From the NCBI RefSeq assembly GCF_018613315.1, contig NZ_JAGGQL010000004.1, positions 21,850 to 85,849 of the forward strand: a stretch of 64,000 nucleotides of DNA, read 5' to 3'. The notes beneath the pieces are model-generated. The model worked only from the letters and a program-made list of their open reading frames with translations, was not told the origin of the DNA and ran no database searches. The position numbers were made by a program, and so were the translations under genes. Shown in pieces: positions 15,624 to 24,747 of the stretch; the first letter of the stretch is position 1; every line of letters starts with the position of its first letter. The DNA is from Bacillus sp. ISL-37 (GTDB lineage: Bacteria > Bacillota > Bacilli > Bacillales > Cytobacillaceae).

Positions 15624-16710
15624 TTTTATTCTTCACCTTCTTGGCGATCAAAGTGGCGATAAATAAAATCGGGATATAAATATAGGTAACAGCGAAGCCA
15701 ATTTTTGCAGTCCAATCATTTAGAAGATTGATTTTCGCACGAGTATCAAAAAAGGAAACGGCAACCAGACAGATCAGCGCTAATACTATGACGCCTTTCT
15801 TTTGGCGCAGTTTAAATGCCCTCTTTAAAATCATGCTGCCTCCCCAAAGTGCTATGCATATATTTGGAAGGATGATCAAGTTCCAGTTGGCAATACCGAT
15901 ATATTCAAAACGCTCGACAAATGGCATGCTGACAATCTTCCACATTTCCAGTGTGGCCCAGATGGATTTGGCCAGCTGGGCTTCTGAAAAATAAGTGAAA
16001 GTAATAATTGCTAGGACAGTGTAGATGATTGTCGTCAAAAAGACCCCTAAATGTGCCCACTTTTGGGACTTGGGTGCATCTTTTATAAAAGGGTAGAAAA
16101 ACAAGGGTATTTCGAATCCGATATAGGTAAGGGACATGTTATATGCACTAGTAGCCAATTCTTTAAGAGAATGATCAAAAATTGGCAGTAGATTCCTGAA
16201 TTCTGCATACTTGAGCGCGAACCCGAATGTCAGCAGCAGATAGCTCGGCAGGACTATACAGAAAAAAGCAATACCTGTCACGGTCCGAAAACCGCCAAAT
16301 ACGATATAAACAGACAGAAGCAAAAAGACAAGGCTGTACCAGAAAGTACTGATTTCCGGGAACATCCATACCTGAATGACTTCGATAAATGTCCTTAAGA
16401 CAGCCAAAGCAAAAATTAGCAGGTAGAAGATAAAAACAGAACTTAAGACATTGCCGATTTTTTTACCGAAAACAAAGGCATTGGCAGCAACTATATCTCC
16501 TTCAACCGTATCGCAAATTTTATAAATCATCCAAATGATAATATGGATACTCAGACCAGCAGCAAGGACCGATATCCATGCATCATAGCCAGCATCCTTT
16601 GCGATGATTCGCTGGTAGCCAAGGACCCCGATGCCAATCTGCATGGACATGATTAAGTAGAGAACGAGAAATGGTGAGACTTGCAATCTTTCGGGTACTG
16701 GCTGCTGCAT
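15613..16710 (-). CDS. Spore germination receptor permease-like GerB subunit
   Basis: A 365-residue integral membrane protein of the GerAB/APC-superfamily type with about ten transmembrane segments. GerB subunits are thought to bind amino-acid germinants. It lies between gerA and gerC and begins about 20 bp after the gerA stop. The N-terminal region MQQPVPERLQVSPFLVLYL is a short cytoplasmic leader followed directly by the first membrane segment. Confidence 0.93.
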   Translation of the reverse strand: MQQPVPERLQVSPFLVLYLIMSMQIGIGVLGYQRIIAKDAGYDAWISVLAAGLSIHIIIWMIYKICDTVEGDIVAANAFVFGKKIGNVLSSVFIFYLLIFALAVLRTFIEVIQVWMFPEISTFWYSLVFLLLSVYIVFGGFRTVTGIAFFCIVLPSYLLLTFGFALKYAEFRNLLPIFDHSLKELATSAYNMSLTYIGFEIPLFFYPFIKDAPKSQKWAHLGVFLTTIIYTVLAIITFTYFSEAQLAKSIWATLEMWKIVSMPFVERFEYIGIANWNLIILPNICIALWGGSMILKRAFKLRQKKGVIVLALICLVAVSFFDTRAKINLLNDWTAKIGFAVTYIYIPILFIATLIAKKVKNKNEN

Positions 16711-16729
16711 TCATCAAAACCTCCAATGC

Positions 16730-18274
16730 TCATTCATCGATGTCCTTCTTTTGCTTCGCTTTTTTTTCACTGAAACGGACCGGGTTTTCCGTCCTCAAAT
16801 ATTGTGGCCGGTTGTATTGCATTGTAAACGGCAAACGGATAATCGCATCTTTGAAGTCTGTTATCCTTGGAGGATACAGTGGTTCCAAAAATGGCCTTCC
16901 GAGTGATGTCAATTTGAGGAGATGCGCCAAGAGAAAAGAAAACGAAACGACGATTCCTAGCATTCCCCAAAGCTCAGCGAAGAATAGGAACGGGAACCGC
17001 AGCAGCCTGATAGTATTACCCATCCGGTACACTGGTGTAGTGAAAGATGCCAGCGCTGCCAATGCGACAATGATCAGCAGGACGTTACTTGTCAGGCCAG
17101 CTTCAACGGAAGCTGTACCGATTACGATTCCGCCCACGATACCGATCGTCTGGCCAACTTTTGTCGGCAGGCGGGCTCCGGCCTCACGCAATAGCTCAAT
17201 CGTCAGTTCAAGGAACAAGGCTTCAAGAATAGGAGGGAGCGGGATTTCTCTCCTTGATGTAATCAACGTACTTAACAGATCCTTTGGAATCAATTCATAG
17301 TGGTAGGACAAGGCTGCCACATAAATGGGCGTAATCAAAATTGAGAATGCAACGGCGAATAGTCGTACCAAACGGAAAAATGAAGATAGTAAATAATTTA
17401 GGAAATAATCCTCGAAAGACCCAAAAAATTCAACCAAGGTCGTTGGACCAATCAATGCGTGCGGTGAACCATCTACAAGGATAGCGACTTTACCTTCTGC
17501 AAGGATTGCTGCAATACGGTCGGGCCTTTCTGTATCAAGCAGTTGCGGAAAAGGAGAGTTCTGGTTATCTGAAATCAACTGGACGATATAGGAGCTATCT
17601 GTGATTTCATCAAACTCAACATCTTTGACCCGCTGAACTACAGTATTGACGTTATCTTTATTTGTAATTCCATCAATATACAGGATAGCCACACCTGATT
17701 TGGAAATCGAACCTACCGTGTAATTCTCAATGATCAGCTCTTTCACAGGGACCCTTTTGCGAATCATATTGAGATTATGATCCAGGGACTCAACAAAAGA
17801 TTCTTTTGGCCCGATAACACTGAATTCTACCTCAGGCTGTGCAACGGCTCTGACAACTTCTTTTTGGGCTGCAATAAAGGCAAAATATTTTTCTTCACCC
17901 TCAAGCGTCAGGAGGACATATCCGTTAAATAATTTCGTTTCAATATCCTCGTTGCGGTCTGAAACCTGGACATCAGCAATGGGGATCAGGCTTTTAACAT
18001 CTTCGATTTCTGTTAGTTCGCCTTCCAGCAGATAGGGGAGGGCGTTGTTCTGAAGGATGCTTTCATCTACTAGAGTAGATATAAAAGAGAAGCAGAACTT
18101 TTTTTCTGATTTTTGATTCACGTAAAAAGTCTTCTTAAAATCATGTGATTTTAAAAGTGCTTTTTCCCATTCGTGCTCATTGAGATATTGCTCTGGCTTT
18201 TGTCCTTCGGTATCTTGACGTGCCGCTTCCTTCTCAATTTCTTGCATTAGCTTTTTTTTGAATAGCTGTCTCAT
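16730..18274 (-). CDS. Spore germination receptor GerA subunit
   Basis: A 514-residue GerA-family protein with a large hydrophilic N-terminal region (about 280 residues), membrane segments in the C-terminal half and a charged tail. Conserved blocks include VAILVDGSPHALIGPTTLVE and RREIPLPPILEALFLELTIE. GerA subunits assemble an oligomeric ion channel in the inner spore membrane. It is first gene of the operon. A weak sigma-G-like -10 (CATAATC) lies about 55 bp upstream on the minus strand, consistent with forespore expression but not conclusive. Confidence 0.94.
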   Translation of the reverse strand: MRQLFKKKLMQEIEKEAARQDTEGQKPEQYLNEHEWEKALLKSHDFKKTFYVNQKSEKKFCFSFISTLVDESILQNNALPYLLEGELTEIEDVKSLIPIADVQVSDRNEDIETKLFNGYVLLTLEGEEKYFAFIAAQKEVVRAVAQPEVEFSVIGPKESFVESLDHNLNMIRKRVPVKELIIENYTVGSISKSGVAILYIDGITNKDNVNTVVQRVKDVEFDEITDSSYIVQLISDNQNSPFPQLLDTERPDRIAAILAEGKVAILVDGSPHALIGPTTLVEFFGSFEDYFLNYLLSSFFRLVRLFAVAFSILITPIYVAALSYHYELIPKDLLSTLITSRREIPLPPILEALFLELTIELLREAGARLPTKVGQTIGIVGGIVIGTASVEAGLTSNVLLIIVALAALASFTTPVYRMGNTIRLLRFPFLFFAELWGMLGIVVSFSFLLAHLLKLTSLGRPFLEPLYPPRITDFKDAIIRLPFTMQYNRPQYLRTENPVRFSEKKAKQKKDIDE

Positions 18275-18360
18275 GAATAATCTCCGCCAATCTGGATTTA
18301 CGCTTATTCTTTCCGAAAATGGGAGGATTATGAAGACTGTTTACGAATTTTCATTTGTAT

Positions 18361-18397
18361 AGACAAAAAGAAAAACCCGCAGGCTTTTGCGGGTTTC
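18361..18397 (-). terminator. Terminator downstream of the siderophore-binding protein gene
   Basis: AAACCCGCA/TGCGGGTTT forms a perfect 9-bp stem; on the minus strand it is followed by TTTTTCTTTTTG. It separates the siderophore gene from the ger promoter. Confidence 0.75.
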
Positions 18398-18453
18398 TGC
18401 TTTTATATAAAGTGGGACTAGTTTAATAAAATCTTGGGGGGATTTTATTTCTA

Positions 18454-18493
18454 GGCTGTTTTCGTAAAGAGTGTTGTTAATGAGAAAAAAGCC
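18454..18493. repeat. Short internally deleted MITE-like repeat (40 bp)
   Basis: The sequence starts GGCTGTTTTCGTAAAGAG and ends GAGAAAAAAGCC, matching the two ends of the 182-187-bp elements at 7528 and 51306 with the middle missing. Its right end shares one base with the stop codon of the siderophore-binding protein gene. Confidence 0.65.
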
Positions 18494-19455
18494 TATTTCA
18501 ACAAATGTTTTTCAAGATCATCTAGCATCAGATTAGCAGCCATAACGCCGCCAGCTGTATTCCAGATAGCGTCATTTACTTTATGGACTTCGCCTTTTTT
18601 CGCTACCTCAAGGTTTTGGAATAACGGATCCTCAATCCATTCCTTTTCAACTTCAGTCGCTTTTCCATCACCTTCATCATATGTGAAGTAGAAGAGGATA
18701 TCTCCGTCCATTGCCGGAATTCTTTCCTTAGTCACACCTTTTTCAGCAAAGTCTTCTTTATTCTGGCTTTCAGGGCGAGCCATTCCGATTTGCTCCAGGA
18801 TTACGCCCGAGAATGAATCCTTGTGGTATATACGTACGTCACCCGCCATGAAGCGAACCATAGAAACTTCCGTATTTACTTTATCACCAAGTTTTTCTTT
18901 AAGATCTTCTATTCGCTGATCATAAGCAGCAAGTACTTCCTTGCCCTTTTCTTCTTTGTTTACAGCTTTTGCATAAAGTTCAAAGTTGTTTTTCCAGTTT
19001 CCGCGAAGGTCCTCTGCAAACACAGTAGGGGCGATTGCTTTAAGCTGTTCATAAATATCTTCCTGGCGCATTTTATTGCCGATAATCAAGTCAGGCTGCA
19101 GCGCGGCAATGGCTTCGACATTAACCTGGCTCTCGACACCGACCACCTGGACATCCTTCATGTCTTCAGCGATATGGTCATACCATGGATCGCCAGTCCA
19201 CGATTGGACAGCGCCAACAGGAGTGACGCCTAGCGCAAGCAAAGCTTCTGTTCCTTCATTAGTCAGGATGACGACTTTTTCAGGGGTCTTTTCTAGAGTA
19301 GTTGTGCCCATAGCGTGTTCAACTGAATAGCTTTCTTCCTTTTCCTTCGGTTCTTCAGCTGTATTCTTGGACTCATCTTCGCCAGCACCGCATGCCGCCA
19401 AAAGCAGGATGGTGAAGATGCTGATAAGAGCCAGCAAGTGTTTTGAGACTTTCAT
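18493..19455 (-). CDS. Ferric siderophore-binding lipoprotein (YfiY-like)
   Basis: A 320-residue FecB/FepB-type substrate-binding protein. Lipobox LLAACG with Cys about residue 22, then an acidic linker, then the TroA-like fold with EKVVILTNEGTEALLALGVTPVGAV. It delivers a ferric siderophore, probably of hydroxamate/citrate type by similarity to YfiY, to the divergent permease genes. AGGAGGAAC precedes ATG. The divergent intergenic region has two Fur boxes. Substrate identity is inferred. Confidence 0.88.
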   Translation of the reverse strand: MKVSKHLLALISIFTILLLAACGAGEDESKNTAEEPKEKEESYSVEHAMGTTTLEKTPEKVVILTNEGTEALLALGVTPVGAVQSWTGDPWYDHIAEDMKDVQVVGVESQVNVEAIAALQPDLIIGNKMRQEDIYEQLKAIAPTVFAEDLRGNWKNNFELYAKAVNKEEKGKEVLAAYDQRIEDLKEKLGDKVNTEVSMVRFMAGDVRIYHKDSFSGVILEQIGMARPESQNKEDFAEKGVTKERIPAMDGDILFYFTYDEGDGKATEVEKEWIEDPLFQNLEVAKKGEVHKVNDAIWNTAGGVMAANLMLDDLEKHLLK

Positions 19456-19479
19456 ATGTAGTTCCTCCTAGATTGTTAT

Positions 19480-19494
19480 TGATAATCGTTTTCA
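19480..19494. promoter_or_regulatory. Fur box near the siderophore-binding protein gene
   Basis: TGATAATCGTTTTCA fits the 7-1-7 Fur consensus at 12 of 14 arm positions. It lies 25 bp upstream of the minus-strand start codon. Confidence 0.75.
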
Positions 19495-19545
19495 ATTACT
19501 GCTCCTTTATGATAAAATGCAGGTGGAGATAATGTCAACACTAAT

Positions 19546-19560
19546 TGATAATGATTTTCA
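19546..19560. promoter_or_regulatory. Second Fur box in the divergent siderophore region
   Basis: TGATAATGATTTTCA fits the 7-1-7 Fur consensus at 13 of 14 arm positions. It is 91 bp from the end of the first box start and probably serves either or both divergent promoters. The remaining gap to 19771 has a possible decayed copy of the MITE-like repeat around 19664-19755. Confidence 0.8.
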
Positions 19561-19771
19561 TCATCATTGACGATTTTGTGAACTTGTCTGGTGAAATAGT
19601 GAAAAGGGATCAAATTTCACGTAAAGTAAAAAACAATATAAACAACTTTTTTAAATGGTTGTATTCGTAAGGTGTTTCATTCAATTTGCTACGGAGCTAC
19701 ATTTTAATAATTTTGTCTGAGATAGCAACAAATATTACAAAGAAGTTTTCCAAAAGAAAGGTTAAATCATC

Positions 19772-20776
19772 ATGCTGCTTAAAACCAATGGACACAGATG
19801 GATCGGTCTAATGATTGCGATCTTATTCGTTTTATTTTTAATATGCGCTAGCATTGTTTACGGTTATACAGACACATCATGGGTAACCGCGTATGATGCT
19901 TTCACGAATTATGACGGTTCAAATGAACATATTATTATTCAATCAGTACGCCTTCCGCGGGCACTGATTGCGGCTGCTGTCGGTGCCAGTCTGGCGATTG
20001 CGGGTGTCCTGATGCAGACATTGACGAAAAACCCACTCGCATCACCAGGTATTTTTGGCGTGAATGCGGGGGCTGGTTTCGCTGTAGTAGTAGCTGTGAC
20101 GATTTTTTCAGTTGGCAGCCTCCAGGCGTTCGCATGGATTTCCTTTTTGGGTGCGGCTCTGGCGGCAGTCAGTGTCTATGTGATTGGCTCGGCAGGCCGT
20201 GAAGGATTGACCCCGATGAAATTGACGCTTGCAGGCGCGGCGATGACCGCGATGTTTTCTTCGTTCACCCAGGGTTTGCTCGTACTGGATGAGGCTGCTC
20301 TAGAGCAGGTTTTATATTGGCTCGCGGGCTCTGTACAGGGGCGCAAGCTGGAGACTCTCATTGGAGTCCTCCCATATTTAGCGATTGGCTGGATTGCAGC
20401 TGTATTGATTTCTTCTAAAATGAACATCTTGTCAATGGGCGAGGATGTTGCGAAGGGACTTGGCTTGAATACTGGCTTCGTCAAGCTTGGCACCGGCATC
20501 ATCATTGTTCTATTATCAGGCGGCGCCGTCGCTGTTGCTGGTCCAATTGGTTTTATCGGAATTGTGATCCCGCATTTGACGAGGGCAGTGGTTGGCATTG
20601 ACCACCGCTGGGTCATTCCTTTCTCTGCGATTTTTGGAGGGATGCTGTTATTGGCAGCGGATATCGCTGCCCGATATGTGTTGATGCCGCAGGAAATCCC
20701 TGTAGGTGTCATGACGGCGATGATCGGAACTCCATTTTTCATTTATATTGCGAGAAAGGGGTTCAACGGGAAATGA
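19772..20776 (+). CDS. Ferric siderophore ABC transporter permease (FecCD family)
   Basis: A 334-residue membrane protein with about nine to ten transmembrane segments. Motifs RLPRALIAAAVGASLAIAGVLMQ and GPIGFIGIVIPHLTR are standard in FecCD permeases. It forms a heterodimer with the next gene, which it overlaps by four bases (ATGA). It resembles B. subtilis YfiZ. Fur boxes lie upstream. Confidence 0.92.
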   Translation: MLLKTNGHRWIGLMIAILFVLFLICASIVYGYTDTSWVTAYDAFTNYDGSNEHIIIQSVRLPRALIAAAVGASLAIAGVLMQTLTKNPLASPGIFGVNAGAGFAVVVAVTIFSVGSLQAFAWISFLGAALAAVSVYVIGSAGREGLTPMKLTLAGAAMTAMFSSFTQGLLVLDEAALEQVLYWLAGSVQGRKLETLIGVLPYLAIGWIAAVLISSKMNILSMGEDVAKGLGLNTGFVKLGTGIIIVLLSGGAVAVAGPIGFIGIVIPHLTRAVVGIDHRWVIPFSAIFGGMLLLAADIAARYVLMPQEIPVGVMTAMIGTPFFIYIARKGFNGK

Positions 20777-21828
20777 GCCAGTACAAAAGCTTAAGATTGT
20801 TTAAGGATAAAATCTCTTTTTTGATCGATAAAAAAGCTGCATTGGTTTTTCTGGGACTGCTGGTTACGGCATTTGCCGTGTTTGTCATCAGTACTGGCAT
20901 GGGCGATATGGATATAAGCCCAATAAGCGTCCTTGCTGTGTTTTTTGGCGGGGGAAGCGATATGGAGAGATTGATCGTACAATCGTTCCGCCTTCCCAGA
21001 ATTATCGTTGCTCTGATGGTTGGGATCAGTTTGGCTGTCGCCGGTGGACTTCTGCAGGGGATGATCCGGAATCCACTTGCTTCACCTGATATTTTGGGAA
21101 TCACTGGTGGGGCATCGGTAGCGGTTGTAGGTTTTTTAGCTATTTTCAGTGATGATAATAATGCTCTGACAGTAAGTATAGAATGGATGCCTGTTGCCGC
21201 ATTCGCAGGTGCCGCGATCGTAGCATTCCTGGTTTATTTTCTTTCCTGGAAAAATGGAGTATCGCCTGTGCGCCTCGTATTGATTGGTATCGGGATTTCG
21301 GCAATGATGCAGGCTTTGACGACACTGATGATGATCATGGGGCCGATATATCGGGCTAGTCAGGCGAATATCTGGATCACGGGTACGGTTTATGGCTCGA
21401 CATGGGGAAATGTAGCGGTCCTCGTACCCTGGACAGTCATTATGCTCTTGATTGCCTTTATCTTTGCCAGAAACGTGAATGTACAGGAATTAGGGGAAGA
21501 TATAGCCACTGGGGTCGGTGGCCATGTCCAGCGGCAACGATTTGCACTATTGCTGGTAAGCACTGCACTTATAGCCAGCTCGGTTGCCTTTGCCGGTGGC
21601 ATTGGTTTTGTCGGGTTGATGGCCCCGCATATGGCCAGGAGGCTGGTTGGGTCGGCATTTGGTGCTCTTTTGCCAGTATCAGCTTTGATTGGCGGAATCC
21701 TTGTCATGCTTGCTGATTTGATTGGGCGGACAATGTTTTCACCATTAGAAGTCCCGGCGGGTGTTTTTACCGCAGGTATTGGGGCCCCGTATTTTGTCTA
21801 CCTGCTATTCAAGACACGTAATACTTAA
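20773..21828 (+). CDS. Ferric siderophore ABC transporter permease, second subunit
   Basis: A 351-residue FecCD permease, similar to the first over RLPRIIVALMVGISLAVAGGLLQ and GGIGFVGLMAPHMAR but with a longer N-terminal cytoplasmic leader. It resembles B. subtilis YfhA. The start codon overlaps the preceding stop, so translation is coupled. Confidence 0.92.
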   Translation: MSQYKSLRLFKDKISFLIDKKAALVFLGLLVTAFAVFVISTGMGDMDISPISVLAVFFGGGSDMERLIVQSFRLPRIIVALMVGISLAVAGGLLQGMIRNPLASPDILGITGGASVAVVGFLAIFSDDNNALTVSIEWMPVAAFAGAAIVAFLVYFLSWKNGVSPVRLVLIGIGISAMMQALTTLMMIMGPIYRASQANIWITGTVYGSTWGNVAVLVPWTVIMLLIAFIFARNVNVQELGEDIATGVGGHVQRQRFALLLVSTALIASSVAFAGGIGFVGLMAPHMARRLVGSAFGALLPVSALIGGILVMLADLIGRTMFSPLEVPAGVFTAGIGAPYFVYLLFKTRNT

Positions 21829-21852
21829 AGTTGAAGAGAAAGGGGAATGGAC

Positions 21853-22674
21853 ATGACTCAGGCAATCGAAACGGAGAAACTGACGCTCTCCTATGGAGAT
21901 TCGATCATCATAAATGAATTAGATATACAAATTCCTAAAGGTGAGATTACTGTTTTTATCGGAGGAAATGGCTGCGGAAAGTCGACCTTGCTCCGCTCGA
22001 TCGCAAGACTGCTTAAGCCCAGGGAAGGCTCCATCCTTCTTGAAGGCGAGTCTATTGCAAAGCTGTCAACAAAGGAAGTTGCCCGCAAAATGGCCATCCT
22101 TCCCCAATCTCCTTCAGCACCAGAAGGGTTGACGGTCCTGCAGCTTGTAAAACAGGGCAGATATCCCTACCAGACCTGGCTTAAGCAATGGTCAGAGGAG
22201 GATGAAAAGAGTGTAACCAATGCGTTAAAAGCGACAGGCATCGATCATCTCAAGGACCGTACAGTCGACTCGTTGTCCGGGGGACAGCGCCAGCGTGCCT
22301 GGATCGCGATGACCCTTGCCCAGGATACTGACATCATCCTGCTTGATGAACCGACAACTTATCTGGATATGACACATCAAATTGAGATTCTTGATTTGCT
22401 GTACGAATTGAATGAAAATGAAGGCCGGACGATTGTCATGGTTTTACATGACCTAAATCTTGCCTGTAGATATGCACATAACATCGTGGCGATAAAGGAC
22501 CAAAAAATTTTTGACCAGGGAAAGCCGGAAATTGTCATTAACTGTGGTCTTGTAAAGCATGTTTTCGGAATGAATTGTGAAGTGACGATCGATCCGCTGT
22601 TCGGCACACCATTATGCATTCCGCATGGAAAAGGGCGCCGTATCCTTAGAGATAAAGTGGGAGCACCAACATGA
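21853..22674 (+). CDS. Ferric siderophore ABC transporter ATPase (YusV-like)
   Basis: A 273-residue ABC ATPase with Walker A GGNGCGKST, signature LSGGQRQR, Walker B IILLDEPTTYLD and H-loop LHDLN, typical of FepC/YusV proteins. ATG at 21853 has AAAGGGG 7 nt upstream; the ATG at 21847 overlaps the ribosome binding site. It overlaps the reductase gene downstream by four bases. Confidence 0.92.
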   Translation: MTQAIETEKLTLSYGDSIIINELDIQIPKGEITVFIGGNGCGKSTLLRSIARLLKPREGSILLEGESIAKLSTKEVARKMAILPQSPSAPEGLTVLQLVKQGRYPYQTWLKQWSEEDEKSVTNALKATGIDHLKDRTVDSLSGGQRQRAWIAMTLAQDTDIILLDEPTTYLDMTHQIEILDLLYELNENEGRTIVMVLHDLNLACRYAHNIVAIKDQKIFDQGKPEIVINCGLVKHVFGMNCEVTIDPLFGTPLCIPHGKGRRILRDKVGAPT

Positions 22675-23432
22675 GGACTGAACTAACCCAAAATGAAATA
22701 GATATTCTTGCGAACTATCGTTTCGTTGTTGCTGAACCTGAAAAGGATGTGCAGATTGATTTTAGGCCTTTCATGGATCCAGCGACGATGGGAGTTTACT
22801 TGAAAAAGTTCAATAAAGGGCTAAAAGCACCTGACCTTAAGACGGCAGCATCTGTTTTTATGAAAAGGCATGCTTTTCTCGCAGTCGTCTATTTGTATTC
22901 AATGAGCGCTTTTAACAAAAAGCTGGATGTGTCTCCAGAAAATATCATTCTGGCAGACGCCATTAAGGATGGGCTTTGGTTACCTGAGTTTTATCTGAAA
23001 AACAAAAGTACCCAAGTGTGTCCTGCTGGACAGCGTGATGAGTGGAGGGCGGAAGCAGTAAGGCATTTGTTTGTGGATAATCTATTTCCGGTTATGGATG
23101 CAATCTCGAAATCTGCGAAAATCTCAAAGTTGATTCTATGGGAAAATGTTGCTGTCTATATTTTCTGGCTTTATGAAAAAATCTTAAGCCAAACTGAGGA
23201 TCATGAGGTGAAAGTGCGGGCGGCAGACGACTTTTCTTTTCTCGTCGAAAATGCTCCTGGAAAGCTGTTTGGACGCTATAATAACAATCCAATTGCCATA
23301 TATTACAGTGAACCAGTCTATCAGGAAGAGACGGATTCTTATATCAGAGTCCGAAAAACCTGCTGTTTCAGCTACATGCTCAAAGAAAAAGGCAGTTACT
23401 GCAAAACCTGTCCGCGAACTTGCGGAATGTAA
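22671..23432 (+). CDS. Siderophore-iron reductase-like protein with C-terminal 2Fe-2S motif
   Basis: A 253-residue soluble protein. The C-terminus has Cys231-Cys232, Cys244, Cys247 and Cys251 (CC-x11-C-x2-C), the pattern of the FhuF-type 2Fe-2S ferric siderophore reductases. The N-terminal body resembles the IucA/IucC-associated FhuF-like region. It probably releases iron from imported siderophore by reduction in the cytoplasm. Translational coupling to the ATPase gene supports this. Confidence 0.85.
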   Translation: MRTELTQNEIDILANYRFVVAEPEKDVQIDFRPFMDPATMGVYLKKFNKGLKAPDLKTAASVFMKRHAFLAVVYLYSMSAFNKKLDVSPENIILADAIKDGLWLPEFYLKNKSTQVCPAGQRDEWRAEAVRHLFVDNLFPVMDAISKSAKISKLILWENVAVYIFWLYEKILSQTEDHEVKVRAADDFSFLVENAPGKLFGRYNNNPIAIYYSEPVYQEETDSYIRVRKTCCFSYMLKEKGSYCKTCPRTCGM

Positions 23433-23447
23433 ATAGGGAGTGTGAAA

Positions 23448-23690
23448 ATGGACAAAAATTTTACAGAACAAATCGATGGATTACTGGAAAAATACACAGA
23501 GCTTTTGGTTGGCGAAGGCTCACCTGAAAATGTCGAGAAGGTAAAAACATGGATATTGTACAGCCATATCGCCAAGTCGATGCCGCCGCTGGCCAAACAC
23601 TGGAATGCAGAATATCCGGAAGCCAAGGATCAAATCAAGAACGTAATCGCAGAAGTCAAACAACTGAATGAAAAGAACCGCCAGAAATGA
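23448..23690 (+). CDS. yusU: YusU-like small protein (DUF2573 type)
   Basis: An 80-residue soluble helical protein containing ILYSHIAKSMPPLAKHWNAEYPEAK. In B. subtilis a similar protein, YusU, is encoded next to the siderophore ATPase YusV. ATG at 23448 is chosen because AGGGAG lies 7 nt upstream; GTG at 23442 is too close. It is the last gene of the siderophore operon, before a terminator. Function is unknown. Confidence 0.72.
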   Translation: MDKNFTEQIDGLLEKYTELLVGEGSPENVEKVKTWILYSHIAKSMPPLAKHWNAEYPEAKDQIKNVIAEVKQLNEKNRQK

Positions 23691-23695
23691 GCAAG

Positions 23696-23727
23696 AACCA
23701 TCTCGGATGAGGTGGTTTTTTGTTTTG
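23696..23727 (+). terminator. Terminator of the siderophore operon
   Basis: AACCATCTC pairs with GAGGTGGTT (one G-U) around a 4-nt loop, followed by TTTTTGTTTTG. Confidence 0.85.
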
Positions 23728-23807
23728 TTAGAATACCTCTATTTAGTTTAAGTGTAGACGCCACAGTGAAAAGGGAAAGAAAGGGAGGAAACAAAAGATT
23801 ACAAAGC

Positions 23808-23837
23808 AAAAAGAACCGAGCGTGTTTGCCCGGTTCC
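23808..23837 (-). terminator. Terminator after the coat protein genes
   Basis: On the minus strand GAACCG/CGGTTC stem with further inner pairs is followed by TTTTTG. Confidence 0.7.
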
Positions 23838-23855
23838 AAAGCTGATACAGCGTCA

Positions 23856-24203
23856 TTATTGAAGTTGCTGGCCGCCGTATGGGAATTGGTTTGAGTATCC
23901 CTGGAATTGCTGGTGTGACTGCTGCAGTTTTTGCGCATCTGCCGCTTCTACTCCATACCAGCCTTTTTTGAACATAAGATTATAGATGCTGCGCTGTGCA
24001 TTGGCTGTTTCTGTGTAGATGGCAAGTACATCCTGGTAGAGCTGATCGTGGCTTACTTCATTTAGCGCAGTATCATAACCTTGAGTCATGTATTTTTCAG
24101 TCGTTAAAATATCATTGATAAAGTCACGGTCATTCATCTGCGGTGTTTTTTGGACCTGTGTTTCTGGATTCTGGATTTTTTGTTGATTCTGGTTCTGATT
24201 CAT
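23856..24203 (-). CDS. CotF-like spore coat protein (YusN-like)
   Basis: 115 residues with a Gln/Asn-rich N-terminal arm and a CotF-type helical core, DRDFINDILTTEKYMTQGYDTALNEV, then a Gln-rich tail ending YGGQQLQ. Coat proteins of this group are made in the mother cell during sporulation. It lies 43 bp downstream of another coat-like gene, probably in the same transcript. The position next to yusM parallels B. subtilis yusN. Confidence 0.85.
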   Translation of the reverse strand: MNQNQNQQKIQNPETQVQKTPQMNDRDFINDILTTEKYMTQGYDTALNEVSHDQLYQDVLAIYTETANAQRSIYNLMFKKGWYGVEAADAQKLQQSHQQFQGYSNQFPYGGQQLQ

Positions 24204-24245
24204 CCGCTTTTCCTCCTGTAAAGTTCAGATATTTTGCAGCTTTGT

Positions 24246-24530
24246 TTATTGCATACCTGGAGTTCCTGAATACGCTTGGTTCTGCGGGCTATTAAGGTGG
24301 GTTAGGATTTTTTGGTAATGCTTCTGGTGCATTTGGCCGCACTTTTCGATTTCCATCTTCAGCTCCTGGTCCTGGCACTGCTCTGCAAAGAAATGTGCTT
24401 TTTTCATGGCAAGTAAATTCCATGAAAGCATATCAGTTAAATATAAAGAATCTTTAGTTGAAACTACTGAAGGCGGCGTCTGCATGATCCCTTGCTGCTG
24501 GCCCTGAAAATTCATGTTTTGCTGCTGCAT
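24246..24530 (-). CDS. CotF-family small spore coat protein
   Basis: 94 residues starting MQQQNMNFQGQQQG and containing DSLYLTDMLSWNLLAMKKAHFFAEQC and KHYQKILTHLN, helices typical of small CotF-like coat proteins that often occur in pairs. The start at 24530 is supported by AGGAGGGT 6 nt upstream; upstream in-frame codons to 24623 have no ribosome binding site. Confidence 0.82.
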   Translation of the reverse strand: MQQQNMNFQGQQQGIMQTPPSVVSTKDSLYLTDMLSWNLLAMKKAHFFAEQCQDQELKMEIEKCGQMHQKHYQKILTHLNSPQNQAYSGTPGMQ

Positions 24531-24715
24531 AATTGACCCTCCTGATTTTTGATAATTCCATCGGATATTATCGTTCCCGAGGCAAAATAAAGTATGCAAG
24601 ACAAGATTCGTCAAAAAAAACATTTTCCTGCAAAAGTAATATTCAAACTTCTGAAAAAGTGATAAAATGATTTTGCAAAATAGATATATTATGAAGTAAT
24701 TTTTTTAAAGGACAA

Positions 24716-24729
24716 TGTAATCGTTTTCA
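24716..24729 (+). promoter_or_regulatory. cre site (CcpA) in front of proline dehydrogenase
   Basis: TGTAATCGTTTTCA matches the cre consensus TGWAANCGNTNWCA at every defined position. It lies five bases before the AGGGGAGG ribosome binding site, a roadblock-type position for carbon catabolite repression. Confidence 0.72.
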
Positions 24730-24747
24730 TTAAGGGGAGGAAAAGCT

